Part shown: piece by piece, positions 30,096-40,527 of the stretch
Layout of the letters: each line of letters starts with the position of its first letter
Numbering within the stretch: position 1 is the stretch's first letter
Assembly: GCA_031282405.1 (NCBI GenBank)
Contig: JAITDU010000045.1
Location: forward strand, 62,001 to 126,000
Source: Coriobacteriales bacterium
GTDB lineage: Bacteria; Actinomycetota; Coriobacteriia; Coriobacteriales; UBA8131
DNA: 64,000 nt
Direction of reading: 5' to 3'
Translations under genes and position numbers: made by a program
The notes under the pieces: generated by a model
The model's input: the letters and a program-made list of their open reading frames with translations, nothing else
The model's database searches: none
What the model was told of the DNA's origin: nothing

Positions 30096-32396
30096 GTGGC
30101 TAAGCTGCAGCGACTCATTAATCGTTTTATATTCTCCGAAAACTTATCTTTGGATGCGCGGACGACGAACATGATATGTATTGTCGGGGTAGCTGCGGTC
30201 ATTGTCGCCATCATAACCCGGATAATCATGCAGAGTCCGCCTATCCTTATTGTCGTTTTGATAGGAATTGTGATTTCTGTCTCGGGCCTGTTTGTATTTT
30301 GTAATGTCTACAATAAACACAGAATTGGGGCCTGGCTGGTTTTGTTTTCTCTCTGCGACGTGTTGCTGCCCGCCGCGTTGTTCGCCTTAGGCGGTCTGGC
30401 AAGCGGTGCTTCGTCGTATTTTACGATGTCTATTGTGCTGATCTTCTTTATGTCAAAGGGTCGGGCACGCATCGTCATCCTTATCACACATATCATTTGG
30501 GTAATCATCTGCTATATCGCTTTGACGATGTCTCCCTTTGATTCGCTGGTTGCAGAACTTTCCGGGCCCGCACAGATTGTTGATCATATCCAATCTATCC
30601 TTATCACGGGATTTTTCATCGCTGCAATCGTTGTCTTTCAAAATCGCATATTCAAAAATGAGCAAGAAAAGTCGGATCGCATGATCTCTTCAATGAATGC
30701 CTTCTCGACCGCACTGCTCGACCTGGATGTCGAGAGTCCAAAAAACGTCTTATTGGATGGTATGAATGACATCGCTAACTATTTCAGCGTCGAGTGCATT
30801 GCCATTTGGAAAAACTTCTACCAAGAGGGCGATCAGGCAGGTGAGCTTTTCTTCGAGCTTTATATGTTTGAGTACTATAATACTTTGAAAGATGTCGTTA
30901 GTCCAAAAACAACCAGGAGGGAGATCACATTTCCCTACGCATCGACGCTGCCGGGCTGGGAGGAAAAACTATCTCAAGGTGTGCCCCTTAACCTTACCAA
31001 AGATGAATATTCTCCCGAGGAACGTGTCTTTCTCTCACAATTCAAACCGCAGTCGATTTTTGTGATTCCGGTCATCTTCGGGGGGAAATTTTGGGGAACG
31101 GTAGCGTTTAACAGGATTCACAACGACCGAGTTTTTTCGGATTTTGAACAACGCAGTTTACAGGTGTGGGGTGCTTTGTTGGCAAATGCCCTGATTCGCA
31201 ACGAAATCACCCAGGATCTTACCCTAGCGCAAAGCGAGGCTCAGGCCGCATCGCAGGCAAAGAGCGCTTTTCTCTCAAATATGAGTCACGAGATGCGTAC
31301 CCCCATGAATGCCATCATCGGTATGAGCACAATAGGACGTCTGGCCACCAACACAGAAAGAAAGGATTATGCTTTCGATAAGATAACCGATGCCTCCACG
31401 CATTTGCTTGGCGTCATCAACGATATTCTGGATATGTCAAAAATCGAAGCCGGGAAGCTTGAGCTCTCCCCTACCGAATTTGACTTTGCCCAAGCATTGC
31501 AAACAGCCGTTGACGTTGTCTCGTTTCGAGCGGTGGAAAAACAACAGGATTTGAGGATGAGGATAGATGAACAGATTCCTTGTGTCCTGATAGGCGATGC
31601 GCAAAGATTGACTCAGGTAATTGCCAATCTACTTGCAAACGCGGTCAAGTTCACACCAGAGAAGGGCTCAATACGCCTCGACGCGTTTTTTGAGGGCGAG
31701 GAAAAGGGCCTGTGTGTCATCCGCATCGAGGTAAGCGATACAGGGATCGGCATCAGCAAAGAACAGCAAGAACATTTATTCACCTCTTTTCAGCAGGCCG
31801 AGAGCAGTACTTCGCGCACCTATGGTGGCACGGGACTTGGGCTTGCTATCTCCAAACGCATCGTAGAGATGATGGGCGGCCGGATATGGATCGAGTCAAA
31901 GCCTAATGTAGGCTCGACGTTCTTTTTTACCTTGCAGGCCCAGCGAGTAAAACAGCCGGAGCAAGACTCCCTTTCAGCTTCTTCTGACACGGGTGAATCC
32001 TCAGCAATGAGAAATGATTTTAGCAATTATCGATTGCTACTCGTTGAGGACATTGAGATCAATCGCGAGATTGTAATGGCGTTACTCGAACCCACGGGCC
32101 TCGCCATAGAATGTGCGGAAAACGGCGCAGAGGCGCTTCGCCTGTTCGATGCGAACCCCGAGCGCTACAATATTATCTTCATGGATATACAGATGCCGGA
32201 GATGGATGGATACGAAGCAACGCGTCGCATCCGAGCACTGGATGCCCCTCACGCCAAGACGATTCCGATCATAGCTATGACCGCCAATGTTTTCAAGGAA
32301 GACATTGAAGAAAGTAAAAGGGCGGGTATGGATGCGCACATTGGCAAACCTCTTGATCTGGATAATGTGTTAACTAAGCTCCAGACATATCTGTAA
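30096..32396 (+). CDS. Membrane-bound hybrid histidine kinase (GAF-like, HisKA, HATPase_c, REC)
   Basis: FLSNMSHEMRTPMNAIIGMS H-box, DTGIGI and GGTGLGLAISKRIVEMMGG boxes, C-terminal receiver (IIFMDIQMPEMDG). Start could be 30012. Confidence 0.92.
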   Translation: MAKLQRLINRFIFSENLSLDARTTNMICIVGVAAVIVAIITRIIMQSPPILIVVLIGIVISVSGLFVFCNVYNKHRIGAWLVLFSLCDVLLPAALFALGGLASGASSYFTMSIVLIFFMSKGRARIVILITHIIWVIICYIALTMSPFDSLVAELSGPAQIVDHIQSILITGFFIAAIVVFQNRIFKNEQEKSDRMISSMNAFSTALLDLDVESPKNVLLDGMNDIANYFSVECIAIWKNFYQEGDQAGELFFELYMFEYYNTLKDVVSPKTTRREITFPYASTLPGWEEKLSQGVPLNLTKDEYSPEERVFLSQFKPQSIFVIPVIFGGKFWGTVAFNRIHNDRVFSDFEQRSLQVWGALLANALIRNEITQDLTLAQSEAQAASQAKSAFLSNMSHEMRTPMNAIIGMSTIGRLATNTERKDYAFDKITDASTHLLGVINDILDMSKIEAGKLELSPTEFDFAQALQTAVDVVSFRAVEKQQDLRMRIDEQIPCVLIGDAQRLTQVIANLLANAVKFTPEKGSIRLDAFFEGEEKGLCVIRIEVSDTGIGISKEQQEHLFTSFQQAESSTSRTYGGTGLGLAISKRIVEMMGGRIWIESKPNVGSTFFFTLQAQRVKQPEQDSLSASSDTGESSAMRNDFSNYRLLLVEDIEINREIVMALLEPTGLAIECAENGAEALRLFDANPERYNIIFMDIQMPEMDGYEATRRIRALDAPHAKTIPIIAMTANVFKEDIEESKRAGMDAHIGKPLDLDNVLTKLQTYL

Positions 32397-32689
32397 ACAA
32401 GGGGTACTGACATAGCACAAGCGCAGCACGTTACCGATTGATCTAGTGTCGGTAATGTCGGCACAAACGCGCTGTTGGCACAAACGCGCCAGGAGAAGGG
32501 CCTGCATCGCATTCCAGCGACTTGTAGCGTGTTTGCTATCTCTATTTTGACACGAGGATTGATGGGGCGTGCCAACGGTAGCAGTGCACCTGCCAGCTGC
32601 GCCTGTCAGTCCGGAAGAGATTTGACGCATACGGATTTGCCGGTTACCATATACACTCGCGTCCTTTGTGGTGCGCTGATTTATTGCCC

Positions 32690-32763
32690 TGGGATGTCGT
32701 CTAATGGTAGGACAGCGGATTCTGGTTCCGTCAGTGAGGGTTCAACTCCTTCCATCCCAGCCA
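32690..32763 (+). tRNA. tRNA-Gln(CTG)
   Basis: TGGGATGTCGTCTAATGGTAGGACAGCGGATTCTGGTTCCGTCAGTGAGGGTTCAACTCCTTCCATCCCAGCCA. Confidence 0.95.
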
Positions 32764-32821
32764 TTGGCCCTGCTGGCCTGCCGGATCATCGGTAGCCGGA
32801 CACAAACCAGGACTATTGCAT

Positions 32822-32898
32822 GGCCCGTTCGTCTAGCGGTTTAGGACACCGCCCTCTCAAGGCGGAGGTCACGGGTTCGAATCCCGTACGGGCTACCA
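32822..32898 (+). tRNA. tRNA-Glu(CTC)
   Basis: GGCCCGTTCGTCTAGCGGTTTAGGACACCGCCCTCTCAAGGCGGAGGTCACGGGTTCGAATCCCGTACGGGCTACCA. Confidence 0.95.
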
Positions 32899-32906
32899 AC
32901 AATTAC

Positions 32907-32943
32907 AGCCCCGCTGGGCCAATCGGCCCGGCAGGGCTTTTTT
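32907..32943 (+). terminator. Rho-independent terminator after the tRNA pair
   Basis: agccccgctgggcc-aatc-ggcccggcagggct followed by a T run. Confidence 0.85.
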
Positions 32944-33061
32944 GCTCAGATCAAAACGGGAGTCGAACCCGTGAGGGGTCAACGATCCAACGGACTGTTT
33001 GCGGCGAAGCGAGCGCAAGCGAGCAAAAGCCTGTTGAATACGAGGCGCGAAGCAACGCGGG

Positions 33062-34402
33062 TCAAGTCGCTCGCTTCCACGTTTGGGCCTCTCCCAAAAG
33101 TTCGTGGATTTCAACAAAGGCTGCCAGGGCTCTATCCAGGTGACCGGATGTGGCCAAAGCCGAATTTTCTGCAAGGTCGCCTCGCTCGGGAATGACCGTA
33201 TGCACCGGTCGTGTGCCATCAGAGTAGCGATCCACCCAAAGTGGCAGGTAATCCATATGGATTTCATCAATTTGTTGGTGTTGGGAGTTATAGCTAATAC
33301 GCACATCGGCCATGATACCCTGCTCATTTTCTGCGTCCATGCCTGATTCCAACCTCTGGTTGGACACATAGTTGCCCATGGCCCAAAATACCGGAACCGG
33401 CACTTCGCCCTCAGCGGGCATAAGGAATTCCATAGGTTGGAGTACATGCGGATGAGAGGCAAAAATGACATCAGCACCGGCATCGGCGGCATATTGGGCC
33501 ATTTCACGCTGGTCGTCATTGGGCGCTTGCGCATACTCGGTGCCGTTATGAAAATAACAAACAAGCAACTCCGCTCCGGCGGCTCGTGCAGCATCGAATG
33601 TCCGGCGTAGTTCATCTTTGTCTGCAGCAGAACCGCTGGTATAGGAGTTTATCAGGGGATCCAAATCCTCAGCCATGGGAATACCGTTTATGGAACGTGT
33701 GGAGCCCAAGGTTGTGGTTTCGTATGTATAGGCCACAACCGCTATGTCCAAGCCCTTGGTGTTGTAGAGAACAAACGCGGGCTCGTTTTCTTCCAGACGG
33801 CTGCCGGCCACCAAAAGGCCACTCTCGCGCAACAGGCTTACCGTACGCAGTACGCCTTCTGAACCCTGATCCAGCATATGGTTATTTGTGGTATAGACAA
33901 CGTCGAATCCGGCCGCAGCCACTGCTGGTGCCATCTCATCGGCCATGTTGAAGATTGGATAGCCGGCGGGAGTACCGCCGCCAAACGGTGCCTCGATATT
34001 GCAAAGCGCGATGTCGGCAGTCTGCACTACCTCTGCAGTAAACCTGAAGTAATCAGCGAAGACCGGCTGACCATCGCTGTCGTATTGACGTTGGTCGGGA
34101 TAGTGCAGCATAATATCGCCCACCGAGACTATACGCAATTCAACGGGTGGCGCAGGTCGAGCGAGCTGCATATCATCTGGGTTGAATGGGCGGCTGGTAC
34201 TTGTCAGGTCCTCAAGACGCTTATCAACACTACGCGGTTGCGCAGCACAGGCACTGCTCAGTACCGACAATGCAAAAAACACCAACAACAGCGCGCGTAG
34301 TATCACAGGGAGCGCGCGTCTCCTCAATGATGCGTTAAGATCTCTATCTAACATCACGTTGGAGCCAGCGTTTATCCTCTGTTTTATGCGCATCAATCTC
34401 AT
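33062..34402 (-). CDS. CapA-family (PGA_cap) metallophosphoesterase-like lipoprotein/secreted protein
   Basis: SVGDIMLHYPDQRQ...CNIEAPFGG...YTTNNHMLDQGSEGV...VIFASHPHVLQPMEF; hydrophobic N-terminus ending LSSACA. Confidence 0.9.
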   Translation of the reverse strand: MRLMRIKQRINAGSNVMLDRDLNASLRRRALPVILRALLLVFFALSVLSSACAAQPRSVDKRLEDLTSTSRPFNPDDMQLARPAPPVELRIVSVGDIMLHYPDQRQYDSDGQPVFADYFRFTAEVVQTADIALCNIEAPFGGGTPAGYPIFNMADEMAPAVAAAGFDVVYTTNNHMLDQGSEGVLRTVSLLRESGLLVAGSRLEENEPAFVLYNTKGLDIAVVAYTYETTTLGSTRSINGIPMAEDLDPLINSYTSGSAADKDELRRTFDAARAAGAELLVCYFHNGTEYAQAPNDDQREMAQYAADAGADVIFASHPHVLQPMEFLMPAEGEVPVPVFWAMGNYVSNQRLESGMDAENEQGIMADVRISYNSQHQQIDEIHMDYLPLWVDRYSDGTRPVHTVIPERGDLAENSALATSGHLDRALAAFVEIHELLGEAQTWKRAT

Positions 34403-34454
34403 TTCATGATTCTCGGGGAGAAAAGCTCTCCTGTCTCGCCCCTGTCTATGAGGA

Positions 34455-36404
34455 TTAGGTTGCCAATGCGATCTCGTGCTGCAACCAGGTCTCAAGATGG
34501 GGTTCCAGGAGTGCAAAGGGCACAGGCCCTATGTCTATCAGACATTGGTGAAAACGTTTGGCATCAAAAGTAGAACCCAGATACTCCTCGGCCCGCGCCC
34601 TGAGGTCAAAAAACTCCATCAGGCCAAGACCATACGGCAAATATGCCGTAGGTTGCTTGATAGCTGTGTCATACAGACTTTCGGCAGAACCCTCTAAACC
34701 CCACATTTCGAGATAGCGTTGGAGCGCGACCTTATCCCAATTCTGAAAATTCACACCGATGTCGACCCTGGCCTGTAGACCATAGACGAACTTAAGGTAG
34801 GCGGCGTAAGCCTCGGTGGCCACAGAATCGCCGTTAAGGTATTCAAGCGATAGTATCTGAGTGTACATCGCCCAACCTTCCATATATGCTAAATAATTTA
34901 GCAATTTACGAAGAGGAGCGGGATTGCCCTGCTCAAAGGCGTTAGTCTGATACATATGCCCAGGAATACCCTCGTGCGCCATCGTGGTATAGAACTCGAG
35001 TTTATCGCTGATGTTCTTGGGAAGATAGTAGATAACATTGTGTCCTGGGTTATCCACGGGAGGGAGCAGATAATATGCCATCGCATAATCATTAGGCATG
35101 TTCTCTGGCACCTGCTTAACGAGATACTCAATAGTGTCAAAACGCGGAAAATCAGCCTTGGCCCGTTCGGCCAAAAAAACCAGTATATTCTCAGGTGTTT
35201 GCGTGAGTTCTGTAAAGCCCTGACCCAAATCAGCACCATCAAGTACCTCGGGCGCGTTGACTATTGTCTCCCAATACTCGTCCAGTCTGTCATCAAGCAC
35301 AACTGCTGCTGCGCTGGCGTCCTGATTGAATCCTGCTGCGCGCATTTCCAGCTCATAATAGGCCTTGCCTTTGGGATAAGCAGCCAAAGACATCAAGGGT
35401 TGACTTTGTTGCGCCAGCGCAAGCATCTGTTCGTGCAGCTGGGCGTAAGCCGGTGCGACCGTAGTGGCCAGTGTGATATCTAACTGGGCGCGATACTGCT
35501 GTTTTTGCGCCATTGACAACTGTTCAAAAGGAGGTGTATTGCTGTCAAGTTGGGCATTGAAATTATCAATAAGGCCTTGCAATGCCTCCACGGAGGTATA
35601 CTGTTGAATTTCGGACAGGGTGTCGTCAAACGCCTCTTGAGACATCAGGAGGTGTTTTTGAGCTTTTTCAGTTTCAAAGGCAGCGATTTCGTTAAAAAAG
35701 CGCGGAATATCCTCCAGCGCCTCCATATAGATATCGATATCCTCACCAGTTCGGAAGTTGAACTCCAACAAACTCAACGGCAACGTGGCATGGATTCCTG
35801 TCGAGGGCAAAAGTGGCTCGTCATAATAAAAATATTCTTCCCTGGCCAACGTGTCCTCAATGGCTTGTGTCAATAACTTCTTCGTCAGTTGCTGGTCAGT
35901 ATCAAGTTCATCTTCAGCGAAGTTTGCGAGCAGACCCAGCACTTCGCGGTAGTAATCGTTTCCTTGCTGGGTTAGTGTCAAATCGATGCTCCCCAGGGTT
36001 GCCGGCCGAGGAACTTCGATACCCCGTGCCTGCGGATCAGCAACCATCTGGTTCAACGTCAGACTATCGACGCTCACTTCATAGATAAGCACCTGTTCAC
36101 ACAGCTCATCAAAGCTGGTGTCTGCGCTCAAGGTGGATGTGGTCGGCCGCTCAGGAGACAAAAAACGCTGAACAATGTCCGCAAATGGCTGACAACCGGT
36201 TAACGATAAGGTCATTAAAAGTGTCAGAATAAAAGCCAGAATCCTGGTGAGAAGGACGCCGAGCGCCTTGCCTTCCTCAGGCGAGTTGGAAACGGTACGC
36301 GACGTGTCATCTGCCTTGACATTTGTGAGCGTATCGTCGCTGTGCCGATTTGAGTAAGTATGCAACGTGTTTCTTTCGCCTCCTGTGCCTTGCCGCACGG
36401 TCAC
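34455..36404 (-). CDS. DUF885 family protein (HExxH-type, predicted secreted lipoprotein)
   Basis: TLSLTGCQP lipobox-like; TMAHEGIPGHMYQ, EGWAMYTQ motifs. Confidence 0.88.
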   Translation of the reverse strand: MTVRQGTGGERNTLHTYSNRHSDDTLTNVKADDTSRTVSNSPEEGKALGVLLTRILAFILTLLMTLSLTGCQPFADIVQRFLSPERPTTSTLSADTSFDELCEQVLIYEVSVDSLTLNQMVADPQARGIEVPRPATLGSIDLTLTQQGNDYYREVLGLLANFAEDELDTDQQLTKKLLTQAIEDTLAREEYFYYDEPLLPSTGIHATLPLSLLEFNFRTGEDIDIYMEALEDIPRFFNEIAAFETEKAQKHLLMSQEAFDDTLSEIQQYTSVEALQGLIDNFNAQLDSNTPPFEQLSMAQKQQYRAQLDITLATTVAPAYAQLHEQMLALAQQSQPLMSLAAYPKGKAYYELEMRAAGFNQDASAAAVVLDDRLDEYWETIVNAPEVLDGADLGQGFTELTQTPENILVFLAERAKADFPRFDTIEYLVKQVPENMPNDYAMAYYLLPPVDNPGHNVIYYLPKNISDKLEFYTTMAHEGIPGHMYQTNAFEQGNPAPLRKLLNYLAYMEGWAMYTQILSLEYLNGDSVATEAYAAYLKFVYGLQARVDIGVNFQNWDKVALQRYLEMWGLEGSAESLYDTAIKQPTAYLPYGLGLMEFFDLRARAEEYLGSTFDAKRFHQCLIDIGPVPFALLEPHLETWLQHEIALAT

Positions 36405-36454
36405 TGATTTGGTTATGGTGTCATTCTAGCATGAGGCTGTGGTAGAATCGTCCT

Positions 36455-36839
36455 GAGTGGGCCTTATGACCGCGCGCCTGGTCTATTTTAGACCAAGTGT
36501 GAGGAAAGTCCGGACTCCAGAGGGCAGGATGCCAGTTAACGACTGGGCGGGGCGACCTGACGGAAAGTGCCACAGAAAAGAAAACTCTGAGGAGCGTGGC
36601 TGTCGGCTTTTGCCGATCAGAGCGTTTGAGCGCATCTCAGAAAAGCTGAAACGGTGTGGTAAGAGCGCACCAGCGTTGCGGAGACGCGACGGCTTGGCAA
36701 ACCCCATCCGGAGCAATGGCAAATAGGAGAGTAAGCGGCCGGCCCGGTCGACTCTCGGGTTGCCAGCAAGAGGATGTTGGCGACAACATTCCCAGATAAA
36801 TGGTCATACGCGACAGAATCCGGCTTACCGGCCCACTCA
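36455..36839 (+). ncRNA. rnpB: RNase P RNA, class A
   Basis: GAGGAAAGTCCGGACTCC near the 5' end, CGACAGAATCCGGCTTACCGGCCCACT at the 3' end; AGTGGGCC/GGCCCACT terminal pairing. Confidence 0.95.
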
Positions 36840-36875
36840 ACTCTTTACATCGTGTGTTGTTATCTTGCAGATTAT

Positions 36876-38471
36876 CTACGCGCGGCGCGCCAGTAACGAT
36901 CGTCCTGTGAACTCCTGGGGTACGGGTAGTTCCATCAGGTCCAGTAATGTAGGTGCAACATCGGCCAGACGCGCATCGTCGGCGGTAGCCAGATGAAGGC
37001 CCGTCGTAGCAGCCATGGGATCTATCAAAACCAATGGCACCCGGTGGGTAGTATGGGCGGTCCACGGATTATTATCCTCGTCTAACATTTTCTCGCTGTT
37101 GCCATGGTCAGCCGTAACCAGTCCAACACCGCCTTTAGCCAGTAAAGCGTCAACCACAGCCTCCAGACCTGCGTCTACCGCCTCAATAGCTTGGATTGCC
37201 GCCTTGAGTACTCCGGTATGTCCGACCATATCGCCGTTTGCGTAATTGACGATGTAAACATCGGCCGTATCTGTGGCAATCGCGTGAACCAGCTCTGCCG
37301 TAAGTTCTTCAGCGCTCATCTGCGGCTTCAGGTCATAGGTAGCGACATGAGGGCTGGGGATAAGAATGCGCTCCTCCCCCGCTTTGACGGCTTCTTCTCC
37401 CCCATTAAAGAAAAACGTAACATGAGCGTATTTTTCTGTTTCGGCAATATGAAGCTGTCTGAGGCCCAGCGTGGCAAAGTAGTCTGCCAATGTGTTAGGA
37501 ACAGTGGTTTTAGGAAAAGCAACACGAGCTCCAAAATCCGAAGCAAAGCGAGGGTCGTATTCGGTCATACAGACGAAGTTGACCCTGGGCAACGAGGGCC
37601 GTTCAAAGCCGTAGCCATCAAAATCAGGATCAATGAAAGCCTGAGTTAGTTCACGCGCACGATCCGGTCTGAAGTTGAAAAAGATAACACTGTCGCCGTC
37701 GATAATCGCATCGTCTCCCAATGCTATCGGTTCGACGAACTCATCAGTTATACCTTTTGTATAGGACTGTTGGATGAGAGTATGTGGATCTTCATTGGAA
37801 AAAACCACGCGGACATCTGGCTCAAAGGGCACAACCATAGCGCGCCAGGCCCTTTCGATACGTTCCCAGCGCTTATCTCGATCCATGGCGTAGTAACGTC
37901 CGCACATCGTACCAATGCGCAGATCAAGCCCCATATGCTGCATGACCAGACCAGCGCAAAAGTCATCCAGTCTCTTGGCAAAAGCACGCGCACTCATAGG
38001 CGGAGTATCACGGCCATCTAAAAAGACGTGCACGCGGATACGCTTATTTCCGGCGCGAGCGGCCATGGCCAGCAGTGCTTCCAGATGTTCGTCTGTGGCA
38101 TGAATACCGCCCGTGCCCAAAAGTCCCATAATGTGTACGGTCGTCTTGGCCAAACGTGCAGAATCAAAAGCATGGGCAAGCGCGACATTGGTAAAGAACG
38201 AACCGTCATCAATCGCGCTGTTGATGCGACTCAACTCCTGTTCCACTACCCTGCCGGCACCGATGTTCAGATGTCCTACCTCCGAGTTGCCCATTTGACC
38301 TACGGGCAGTCCTACATCACGACCCGAGGCACCCAAGCTGCAACACGGATACGCTTCGTTGGAAAACAGGCGCTTTAAAAACGGAGCGTTTGCCTGGGCC
38401 AGCGCGTTTCCGACACTGCACTCACTCAGTCCAACGCCATCAAGTATGGCAAGTAATGCCGGCGTCCTCAT
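36876..38471 (-). CDS. gpmI: 2,3-bisphosphoglycerate-independent phosphoglycerate mutase
   Basis: MGNSEVGHLNIGAGRVV, HVFLDGRDTPP, VTADHGNSEKM. Confidence 0.96.
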   Translation of the reverse strand: MRTPALLAILDGVGLSECSVGNALAQANAPFLKRLFSNEAYPCCSLGASGRDVGLPVGQMGNSEVGHLNIGAGRVVEQELSRINSAIDDGSFFTNVALAHAFDSARLAKTTVHIMGLLGTGGIHATDEHLEALLAMAARAGNKRIRVHVFLDGRDTPPMSARAFAKRLDDFCAGLVMQHMGLDLRIGTMCGRYYAMDRDKRWERIERAWRAMVVPFEPDVRVVFSNEDPHTLIQQSYTKGITDEFVEPIALGDDAIIDGDSVIFFNFRPDRARELTQAFIDPDFDGYGFERPSLPRVNFVCMTEYDPRFASDFGARVAFPKTTVPNTLADYFATLGLRQLHIAETEKYAHVTFFFNGGEEAVKAGEERILIPSPHVATYDLKPQMSAEELTAELVHAIATDTADVYIVNYANGDMVGHTGVLKAAIQAIEAVDAGLEAVVDALLAKGGVGLVTADHGNSEKMLDEDNNPWTAHTTHRVPLVLIDPMAATTGLHLATADDARLADVAPTLLDLMELPVPQEFTGRSLLARRA

Positions 38472-39235
38472 GCGAACGCCTTTACCAATTCCAAGAAGTC
38501 TGTAGCCGTCAGAGAAGCTGCGCCGATAAGGCCACCATCGATGTTGGGCATTGCAGAAAACAACCCTACATTGCCGATGTTCACAGAACCGCCATAGAGT
38601 ATGCGAGTGTCGTCCGCCACGGCATAGCCGTAAAGTTCGGCTAAGACCTCGCGCAGCGCCGATGCTACCTCGTCAGCTTGCTCTGGCGTGGGTGTGATGC
38701 CGGTACCTATGGCCCAGATTGGTTCATAGGCAATTACCAGTCGCTCAGCAGCCGCAGCATCAATTTGGACCAATGCAGATCTGAGTTGTTGCGCTACAAA
38801 GTCCACCGCCGTGCGCTGCTCATGTATCTCCAGACTCTCTCCGCAACACAGGATCGGCGCAATACCAGCGCTCAACAGTGCCTGGGCCTTTCGATTGACA
38901 TCCGCGTCCGTCTCACCAAAATAAGATCGACGCTCCGAATGTCCTACAATACAATAGGCACAGCCCAGATCAGCAAGCATCGAAACCGACACCGCTCCCG
39001 TGTAGGCACCTTCTGGTTGCCAGTAGACATCCTGGGCACCGAGCTTTATCTGAGGGCTGTCAAAGCCGAGTGTTACCTGGACGCTACGCAATGCCGTGAA
39101 CGGTGGGCAAACCACGACATCTACGCTACTGTAGTTATCAAGATAACCATAGGCGAGTTGCTGAGCCAGCTTTGTGGCCTCGGTATTCGTTTTGTTCATC
39201 TTCCAGTTTCCTGCCACGAGCGATCTACGACTCAT
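38468..39235 (-). CDS. tpiA: Triosephosphate isomerase
   Basis: AGNWKMNKT, VGHSERR, AYEPIWAIGTG, ILYGGSV. Confidence 0.97.
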   Translation of the reverse strand: MSRRSLVAGNWKMNKTNTEATKLAQQLAYGYLDNYSSVDVVVCPPFTALRSVQVTLGFDSPQIKLGAQDVYWQPEGAYTGAVSVSMLADLGCAYCIVGHSERRSYFGETDADVNRKAQALLSAGIAPILCCGESLEIHEQRTAVDFVAQQLRSALVQIDAAAAERLVIAYEPIWAIGTGITPTPEQADEVASALREVLAELYGYAVADDTRILYGGSVNIGNVGLFSAMPNIDGGLIGAASLTATDFLELVKAFA

Positions 39236-39238
39236 CCT

Positions 39239-40513
39239 CTACTCCGATCTACTATCTGCGGCCTGTTGCAGTGCCACGAGGGCCGCAAGTGGGTTACCCT
39301 CGATGAGGCGAAGAGAAGCGCCGCCACCTGTCGAGACAAAACTAAAATGATCCTCCAGGGCAAATTTTTTGGCTGCAGCAACACTGTCACCACCGCCGAC
39401 TACAGTTACCGCGTCTTGATTGCGAGCAATCGCCGTAGCTATGACGCGAGTGCCGTTTTCAAAGGGAACCAGCTCGAATACCCCCATAGGGCCGTTCCAG
39501 AATACTGTTGCCGCTTTTGCAATCTCGCGAGAGAACAGCTCGGCGCTCGCCGGGCCTATGTCTAGTCCTGTCATATCGGCTTTCATGTCCGAGGTGGCCA
39601 CGACACTGGTCTGAACATCGGCAGAAAGAAAAGGAGCCACTACCAAATCGAGCGGCAGGAGCAATCTGACCCCCTTGGTCTGAGCCAGTGCCAGAAGCTC
39701 GCCAGCCGGCCCAATCCAATCTTTTTGTACGACAGACTTCCCCACATCATAGCCTTTGGCCGCGAGAAAAGTGAAGCACATGCCGCCACCGATTATCAGC
39801 GAATCCACAACATTCAGCAACGAGGCGATAGTTTTAATCTTGTCTGAAACCTTGGAACCACCTAAAACGGCGACGAACGGTCGTCGTGGATCGCGCATGA
39901 TACTATCGAGAAAAGCAATTTCTTTTGCCAACAACAGACCGGCATAGGCCGGCATGAGGTGAGCTATGGCTTCTACCGAAGCATGAGCACGATGCGCAGC
40001 TCCAAAAGCGTCATTGACGTAGATATCGGCCAAATTAGCCAGCTCGGCAGCAAATTCACAGGAGTTTTGCTTCTCGCGCTTATCAAAACGCAGGTTTTCC
40101 AACATCATAATAGCGCCGTCTTGCAGTTGCGCAGCCATGCTACGAGCCTTAGGGCCGCAAAGCCCGATCGTCACAGTGGTTGATGCCTCGGTGCTCAAAA
40201 CACGGTCGTGTGGACAGTCGGAGTCCTCCTCTGTTGATAACGGCGCCACCGGTACTTCTTGACCCAAAAGACGGCCCAGTACGCGGGCAACCGGCACTAA
40301 GGACGCCTCAGGCTCAAAACCAGTGCCAGCAGGTCGACCCAAATGACTGATGAGAATTACGCGAGCCTTGTTATCCAAAAGATAGCGGATAGTGGGAAGC
40401 GCAGCCCTAATACGCGTGTCGTCGGTGACAGTGCCCCGGTCGAGCGGCACATTGAAATCTGCCCGTAAGAGTATTTTCTTGCCGGCAACATCCACATCAT
40501 CGATTGTTCGCAT
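39239..40513 (-). CDS. pgk: Phosphoglycerate kinase
   Basis: KKILLRADFNVPLDRG, LGGSKVSDKI, NGPMGVFE, VVGGGDSVAA. Confidence 0.97.
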   Translation of the reverse strand: MRTIDDVDVAGKKILLRADFNVPLDRGTVTDDTRIRAALPTIRYLLDNKARVILISHLGRPAGTGFEPEASLVPVARVLGRLLGQEVPVAPLSTEEDSDCPHDRVLSTEASTTVTIGLCGPKARSMAAQLQDGAIMMLENLRFDKREKQNSCEFAAELANLADIYVNDAFGAAHRAHASVEAIAHLMPAYAGLLLAKEIAFLDSIMRDPRRPFVAVLGGSKVSDKIKTIASLLNVVDSLIIGGGMCFTFLAAKGYDVGKSVVQKDWIGPAGELLALAQTKGVRLLLPLDLVVAPFLSADVQTSVVATSDMKADMTGLDIGPASAELFSREIAKAATVFWNGPMGVFELVPFENGTRVIATAIARNQDAVTVVGGGDSVAAAKKFALEDHFSFVSTGGGASLRLIEGNPLAALVALQQAADSRSE

Positions 40514-40527
40514 AGTGCCTCCTGTTA

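Noticed and set aside
32560-32640. SRP RNA-like GTCCGGAAG segment
   Set aside because: The rest of the conserved helix-8 sequence (GGAAGCAGC...) is missing.
32820-33143. 107-aa ORF
   Set aside because: Reads through tRNA-Glu and its terminator.
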